Source: JBBDJG01 sp040880005
GTDB lineage: Bacteria; Actinomycetota; Thermoleophilia; Solirubrobacterales; JBBDJG01
DNA: 64,000 nt
Assembly (NCBI GenBank): GCA_040880005.1
Contig: JBBDJG010000028.1
Coordinates: forward strand, 23,009 to 87,008
Direction: 5' to 3'
Positions 59,392-64,000 of the stretch are shown piece after piece. A program made the translations under genes and the position numbers. The notes beneath the pieces are model-generated. The model saw only the letters and a program-made list of their open reading frames with translations, did not search any database and had not been told where the DNA came from. Each line of letters starts with the position of its first letter. Position 1 is the first letter of the stretch.

Positions 59392-61082
59392 GGAAGCGTC
59401 TGCCACAGCTCGCGCAGCGCCGCCGGAGCGTCGTCGAGCGGGATCGACCGCTTGTCGGTCGTGCGCCGCACCTGTACCTCCAACTCTCCGCTCTCGAGGC
59501 TGCGCTTGCCGGCAACGACCCTCAGCGGACACCCCAGCAGTTCGGCCTCAACGAACTTCTCCCCCGGAGAGGTGTCACGATCGTCGTAGAGCACGTCGAA
59601 ACCGGCGGCCCCCAGCTCGGCGTAGAGCCGTTCGGCAAGCTCGTGCTCGGGCGTGTCCGGCTTGCCGATCCCGACGAGCTGCAGGTCGAAGGGAGCAATC
59701 GCGCGCGGCCACGAGATGCCGTGGTCGTCGGCCGATTGCTCGATTGCGGCGGCCGCGATACGGGCCGGGCCGATGCCGTAGCTGCCCATCACAATCGGTA
59801 GCCGGGTTCCGGAATCGTCGAGGTAGGTGGCGCCCAGCGGCCGCGAGTAGCGCGTACCGAGCTTGAAGATGTTGCCGATCTCGATTGCGGGCTCGATGCG
59901 AATCGCGCCGCCGTTGGGGCAAGTGTCCCCCTTTTCCACCTGGCGAATGTCGGTGAAGCGGGCCTTGAAGTCCCTGCCCGGCTCGACACCGCGCAGGTGC
60001 TGGCCGGCCCGGTTGGCGCCGGTGACGAAAGAGCCGCCCTCGAGCGCCAGATCGGCGACGACCTCGACACCCGTAACGCTGACCGGGCCGATGAATCCGG
60101 GCTCGGTCCCGAACGCGGCTCGGATCTCCTCGTCGCTGGCGGCGCGAAACTCGGCGCCCAGCGCGGAGCGCAGCTTGACGTCGTTGACGCGGTGATCGCC
60201 ACGGACCAGCGCGAGCACGGTCCCCCGGCCCTCGACGACCACGACGACCGACTTCATCATGGCTCCTGGATCGATGCCGAGCAGGCCGCTGACCTCCTCG
60301 ATCGTTCGCTGGTCGGGCGTGTCGACGGGCTCAGGCGCGTCGAGCCGGGGTCCGCCGGCCACGGCGACGGCAACGCCCGTGGCGACATCGACGTTGGCCG
60401 CGTAGCCGGCGTCGGAAAGCGCGACCTCGTCCTCTCCGGCGGCGCACGGCGCCATGTATTCGTGAGCGCCCAGGCCGCCCATCATGCCGACGTCGGAAGC
60501 AACCCGGTACCAGCGCAGGCCGCAGCGGTCGAAGATGCGGTCGTAGGCCTCGATGTGCTTTTGGTAGGAAGCTTCGAGCCCTTCCGTGTCGCGATCGAAG
60601 CTGTAGGAGTCCTTCATGATGAACTCGCGTGTGCGCAGCACGCCCGCGCGGGGCCGTGGCTCGTCGCGTTCCTTGACCTGGAACTGGTAAAGGATCAGGG
60701 GCAGGTCGCGGTACGACTGAACCTCGTGCGCGACGTGGAATGTCACCGCCTCCTCGTGAGTCATCGCCAGGACCAGCGGCGACTCCCTGCGATCGTGCAG
60801 CTTGAACAGCTCGGGGATCGCGCTGCGCCCCGTCTCGTCCCACAACTCCTGCGGCTGGAGTACCGGCATCAACATCTCCCGCGCGCCGATCGCTTCCATC
60901 TCCTCGCGGATGATGCCCTCAATTCGTCGTTGGGTGCGCCATCCGGCCGGAAGGTAGGTCCATATGCCGGCCCCCACCTGGCGGACGAGCCCGGCTCGGA
61001 CCATCAGCACGTGCGAGATCGCCTCCGCGTCCGAGGGCGGCTCTTTGACGGTCGGCAGGAAGTATTCGCTGAGACGGGTCAA
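59388..61082 (-). CDS. proS: Prolyl-tRNA synthetase (bacterial type with editing domain)
   Basis: Class II synthetase charging tRNA-Pro. 564 residues from TTG 61082. Motif 1 region GIWTYLPAGWR, motif 2 RDLPLILYQFQVKERDEPRPRAGVLRTREFIMKDSYSF, motif 3 GSYGIGPARI, and an inserted YbaK-like editing domain about 230-390 (ALVRGDHRVNDVKL). C-terminal anticodon-binding domain complete. The length matches bacterial-type enzymes. Confidence 0.96.
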   Translation of the reverse strand: MTRLSEYFLPTVKEPPSDAEAISHVLMVRAGLVRQVGAGIWTYLPAGWRTQRRIEGIIREEMEAIGAREMLMPVLQPQELWDETGRSAIPELFKLHDRRESPLVLAMTHEEAVTFHVAHEVQSYRDLPLILYQFQVKERDEPRPRAGVLRTREFIMKDSYSFDRDTEGLEASYQKHIEAYDRIFDRCGLRWYRVASDVGMMGGLGAHEYMAPCAAGEDEVALSDAGYAANVDVATGVAVAVAGGPRLDAPEPVDTPDQRTIEEVSGLLGIDPGAMMKSVVVVVEGRGTVLALVRGDHRVNDVKLRSALGAEFRAASDEEIRAAFGTEPGFIGPVSVTGVEVVADLALEGGSFVTGANRAGQHLRGVEPGRDFKARFTDIRQVEKGDTCPNGGAIRIEPAIEIGNIFKLGTRYSRPLGATYLDDSGTRLPIVMGSYGIGPARIAAAAIEQSADDHGISWPRAIAPFDLQLVGIGKPDTPEHELAERLYAELGAAGFDVLYDDRDTSPGEKFVEAELLGCPLRVVAGKRSLESGELEVQVRRTTDKRSIPLDDAPAALRELWQTLP

Positions 61083-61116
61083 GCCGGCAGTAGCCTACCC
61101 GGCCGACCCGGCGCGA

Positions 61117-61989
61117 TCAGCGGCCGAGCTTCTTCTTGACCACCAGGTAGCCGGGCCGCTGTTGCCCGTTGGGTCCGACGAGGCCCGCGTCGAAGCGCGC
61201 ACCTCGCGGCTCGCCGAACCAAGCGTAGATGTACAACCGCTTGATCCGCTTGCTCAGGCGGGTCAGCTTGAACATCTGCTTCAGCGCTCGCGCCGCGCGT
61301 TTCTCGTTGTAGCGAAACGCTTTCGAGAAGCTGACGATACCGCCGGTCTCGGTGAACCAGATCTGACCCTTGGTGACCTTGAGCAGTGCTTTCGTGCCGG
61401 AGGTGCGAAAGCGATTCGTGTCGCGGTAGTTGTGCAGTCCCCAGATCCTCGGCTTTTTGGCGGTCCTCTTGAAGGCCTTCACGTACTCCACCATGCCGCC
61501 CTGGTCGAGCACGTCGAGCGCGACGATCTTGCAGCCTGGGCAGTTGGCGCGCACGGCGTTGTAGTACTGCGCCGCCAGCCGAGGCCGGTGGTACGTGGGC
61601 TGGGTCTGGTGATTGGCCTCGTTGAAGGGCGAGATGGTGGTGACCGACGGGTACCGTTGCCGGAATGCCTTGAACGCGGCCGTGTACTCGGCGACGCTCG
61701 GCCGTTTTTTGGGCTGTGCGCGCGAGTGCTCGAAGGAGATCAGCGGCGCGACTCCGGCTTTTTGCGCCGCCGCAATCCACTGGTCAGTTTGAGCGCGGTC
61801 GTTTGGCTGACCGACGACGTCGTAGGGAACGATCAAGCGCGACAGCTTAACGCCGAGCTTCGTGAAGCTGGGGTCAGTGAACATCGCCGGGCTCTGATCG
61901 GCGATGCCGACGGTTGCGCCGTTGGCCGCTCCGACGGATGTGAAAAACATCGATGCCGCCGCAATGACTATGCAGATTGCCTTGCTCAA
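61117..61989 (-). CDS. Secreted clan GH-A-like glycoside hydrolase
   Basis: 290 residues from TTG 61989 with GGGAGG upstream. Signal peptide (ICIVIAAASMFFTSVGAANG), then a TIM-barrel: acid/base-type ISPFNEANHQ (Asn-Glu) and nucleophile-type IWFTETGGI. GH family not assigned; GH39/GH53-like proteins share this pattern. Divergent from a second exported glycosidase-like gene 288 bp away. Confidence 0.78.
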   Translation of the reverse strand: MSKAICIVIAAASMFFTSVGAANGATVGIADQSPAMFTDPSFTKLGVKLSRLIVPYDVVGQPNDRAQTDQWIAAAQKAGVAPLISFEHSRAQPKKRPSVAEYTAAFKAFRQRYPSVTTISPFNEANHQTQPTYHRPRLAAQYYNAVRANCPGCKIVALDVLDQGGMVEYVKAFKRTAKKPRIWGLHNYRDTNRFRTSGTKALLKVTKGQIWFTETGGIVSFSKAFRYNEKRAARALKQMFKLTRLSKRIKRLYIYAWFGEPRGARFDAGLVGPNGQQRPGYLVVKKKLGR

Positions 61990-62277
61990 ATCGGCCTCCC
62001 AAAGGAACTTATCGGCACCCGAGGACGATGCCCTCTCGATTGGTCCGCAACGTTAACGAAAAACAAACAGTGGAGGCCGCCGGGCGGCCGGGTGAGGCAC
62101 ACCCACGAACCCAGCCTGTATCTTGCCGGTATTGGACGGCGCCGGCGCCACTTGCCGCGGGGCGCAGGATTGTGACGGCCGGCCGATTCCGGGCCACCAT
62201 TGGTCCGGTCCATCGCGGGCGTCGCGCAACTTCGGCTGCGGTCCAGCGTTCACGGTACACGCGCTTGGCAGCACGGA

Positions 62278-63783
62278 ATGAACGAGAGCAAGGACATCGG
62301 CAAGCAGATCGGATTCTGGATCACCCGTAGCCGCCCGGGTCACGGGGTGGCTCCCCTGATCCTCGCGATCCTGTCGTTCGGCTTCGCGGGCCCGGCGGCG
62401 GACGCAGCCCATGCCAGCAGGACGCAGTGGTCGATATTCGAGGAGCAGCGCCAACTCACGCGCACGGATGCCACAACCCGCGCGGCTGTGCTCGACGAGA
62501 TCAGCGCACTTGGCGCCGACACTTTGCGAGTGCTGGTCTCCTGGCGCGACATCGCGCCGGACTCCTCCGCAAAGCAGCGTCCGGCTTTCGACGCGGACGA
62601 CCCCGCCGCGTACCCCGGCTTCGCCGCCTACGACGACGTGGTCGCTCAGGCAACGGCAAGAGGCCTTCGCGTCTTGATCACGCTCGGCGGCCCGGCGCCC
62701 GTGTGGGCCACGAGGGACGGTCGTGGAGACAACTACTATCCGAGCGCCGTCGAGTTTGCTCGTTTCGCGGCGGCAACCGGCAAGCGCTACTCGGGCAGCT
62801 TCGCGGGTTTGCCGCGTGTCCAGAACTGGACCCTGTTGAACGAGCCGAATCACCCTCAGTTCCTAAAGCCGCAGTCGGTTCACAACTCGCCGTCGGCACG
62901 GATCTACCGCGACTTGGTGGCGAAGGGTGTGCCCGCGCTGCGCGCGGCAGGACACACGACATCCACGGTCCTGGTCGGAGAGCTGGCACCGGGAGCCCCC
63001 GCCGGCGGTCCGGGACCGCTCGGGTTTCTTCGCTCGTGGCTGTGCCTCGACAAGAAGTACAAGCGACTGCGGGGCAGGGCTGCGCGCGGGCAGTCCTGCG
63101 CGAGCTTCAAGACGGTCGACGCCGACGGCTTTGCCATCCACGCCTACACGCGGCCGATCTCCAACTATCGCCCGCGCGGCGACACGATCTCGATCACGGT
63201 GATCCGGCGCCTGGCAAAGGCGCTGGACAAAGCGGCGCGTGCGGGACGGCTGCCCGCTCGCCTGCCGATCTACAACACCGAATTCGGGATCCAGACCAAT
63301 CCACCAGACCCCTTCGCCGGGGGCGGCCCCGCGGAGCAGGCCCGAATCATCAACGAGAGCGAGGAATTCTCCTACAAGTACTCGCGCCTGCGCAGCTACT
63401 CACAGTATCTGCTCTATGACGATCCACCCTTGACCAGCGGGCCGGTGTTCAACCGTTACCGTGGCTTTCAGACCGGCTTGAGGTTCACCGACGCTCGGCA
63501 AAAGCCGGCCTACGACGCGTACCGGTTCCCGATCGTCGTGCACCGACGTGGATCGGGTGTCCTGATCTGGGGTCGCGTACGACCGGGTACGGGCATCCGT
63601 CGCGTGCGGCTACAACGCAAGGGCGGATCAGGGTTCACGAAAGAAGCAACGTCGATCGCCACCGACGCGAGCGGCTACTTCACGGTCACGCGCGGAACCT
63701 CCGCCAGCTACCGCTTCGAGGCCAGCGATGGCGCCGGCAACGCTATCGGCGTGAGTCGGGTCGCCAAGCCGGTTCGGTTCTAG
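62278..63783 (+). CDS. Secreted clan GH-A-like glycoside hydrolase with C-terminal beta domain
   Basis: 501 residues from ATG 62278. N-terminal signal region (about 22-46, APLILAILSFGFAGPAADAAHA), catalytic TIM-barrel with the acid/base Asn-Glu in NWTLLNEPNHPQFL and nucleophile Glu in PIYNTEFGIQT, then a ~90-residue C-terminal beta-sandwich-like domain (GVLIWGRVRPGTGIRRVRLQRK). Substrate unknown; likely exopolysaccharide. The 61990-62277 spacer holds a GGCCGCC-G-GGCGGCC hairpin (about 62078-62092) but no clear promoter. Confidence 0.8.
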   Translation: MNESKDIGKQIGFWITRSRPGHGVAPLILAILSFGFAGPAADAAHASRTQWSIFEEQRQLTRTDATTRAAVLDEISALGADTLRVLVSWRDIAPDSSAKQRPAFDADDPAAYPGFAAYDDVVAQATARGLRVLITLGGPAPVWATRDGRGDNYYPSAVEFARFAAATGKRYSGSFAGLPRVQNWTLLNEPNHPQFLKPQSVHNSPSARIYRDLVAKGVPALRAAGHTTSTVLVGELAPGAPAGGPGPLGFLRSWLCLDKKYKRLRGRAARGQSCASFKTVDADGFAIHAYTRPISNYRPRGDTISITVIRRLAKALDKAARAGRLPARLPIYNTEFGIQTNPPDPFAGGGPAEQARIINESEEFSYKYSRLRSYSQYLLYDDPPLTSGPVFNRYRGFQTGLRFTDARQKPAYDAYRFPIVVHRRGSGVLIWGRVRPGTGIRRVRLQRKGGSGFTKEATSIATDASGYFTVTRGTSASYRFEASDGAGNAIGVSRVAKPVRF

Positions 63784-63951
63784 ACTAGTGCCGCGTCTGC
63801 CAACGTCGGCCCGCTTCTGGCGAGCGAGAGCCGAGCGTGGCAAGGACGCAGGGAGCCAGAATGGCAGCGCCATTGCGGCGACTGAGGACGCCGCCAAGCG
63901 AAGGCTCGCAGCCGCCAGAACGGGGCGAACGTTGGTTGACGGGGTACTAGT
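63784..63951. repeat. Large palindromic element at the right end (element E4)
   Basis: 168 bp bounded by ACTAGT at both ends. The 39-bp arms (63784-63822, 63913-63951) pair at 31 positions; inner arms around GCGAGAGCCGAGCGTGGC also pair. The centre AATGGCAGCGCCATTGC (63860-63876) is the exact reverse complement of the core at 15597-15613, with a shared flank (CTCCCTGC-R-TCCT-Y-GCC on the minus strand). It begins directly after the glycosidase stop. 63952-64000 shows nothing recognisable. Confidence 0.85.
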
Positions 63952-64000
63952 ACTCGCTCCCTCTAATTCGTAGTCCGTTACAGGCCTCCTGCCTTCGCCG

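Noticed and set aside
63628..63897. Minus-strand gene reading into E4
   Set aside because: It is a translation of the palindrome and the antisense of the glycosidase end.

Overview
The window is high-GC, densely packed DNA from a bacterial chromosome. It is almost certainly an actinobacterium, and the gene set and order fit a deep-branching class such as Thermoleophilia (Solirubrobacterales-like). Pointers are an actinobacterial-type integration host factor (mIHF), an FtsR/GarA/RsiG cluster, RNase J, a WS/DGAT acyltransferase, GTG/TTG starts and 4-bp gene overlaps. The class is inferred from content and order, not from a database search.

Layout. 0-3.3 kb: end of carB, then pyrK-pyrD (pyrimidine synthesis). 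3.4-6.8 kb: mIHF, gmk, rpoZ, coaBC, a TPR protein and dtd. 7.0-15.5 kb: a transcription/translation operon led by a promoter and attenuator-like terminator (rimP-nusA-infB-DUF503-rbfA-nrnA-truB-ribF-rpsO). 15.8-20.1 kb: pnp, an M16 peptidase and dapB. 20.1-23.1 kb: an accessory block (PIN/antitoxin pair beside a tRNA fragment, a membrane protein, an amidase) separating dapB from dapA. 23.2-30.7 kb: dapA, rnj, a GH3 enzyme, a broken MBL gene, ftsK and a RodZ-like protein. 30.7-40.5 kb: cinA, thpR, recA (with an SOS box), fused gene debris where recX often sits, miaB, miaA, dapF, an LL-DAP-aminotransferase-like gene, hflX and dut. 40.5-45.2 kb: a lipid kinase between two methyltransferases, GGCT, a cupredoxin, a cyclophilin and a MEDS protein. 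45.2-49.6 kb: gene debris, two tandem membrane proteins with degenerate GGDEF domains and a WS/DGAT. 49.6-51.2 kb: nadE. 51.2-56.0 kb (minus strand): rsiG, a GarA-like FHA protein, ftsR-like MerR, SRPBCC, an alkyl-DHAP-synthase-like gene, a thioesterase and DUF72. 56.2-61.1 kb (minus): a nucleotidyltransferase fused to a degenerate phosphomannomutase, a CDP-alcohol phosphotransferase and proS. 61.1-63.8 kb: two divergent secreted glycosidase-like genes.

The strongest unexpected signals are these. (1) A dispersed family of large palindromic non-coding elements (about 1.2, 15.5 and 63.8 kb, with a possible collapsed copy at 6.8 kb) shares a conserved core; one lies exactly between carB and pyrK with a duplicated pyrK start. 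(2) The DapF homologue has both catalytic cysteines replaced by serine, next to an LL-DAP-aminotransferase-like gene. (3) NusA carries an extra Cys/His metal-site-like module and an acidic tail beside an IF2 with a basic tail. (4) Signalling pieces linked to c-di-GMP include a single-motif RsiG and tandem degenerate GGDEF proteins. (5) A recurring -10 box lies 6-9 nt before start codons, suggesting leaderless transcripts. (6) Three loci hold fused or deleted gene remnants.
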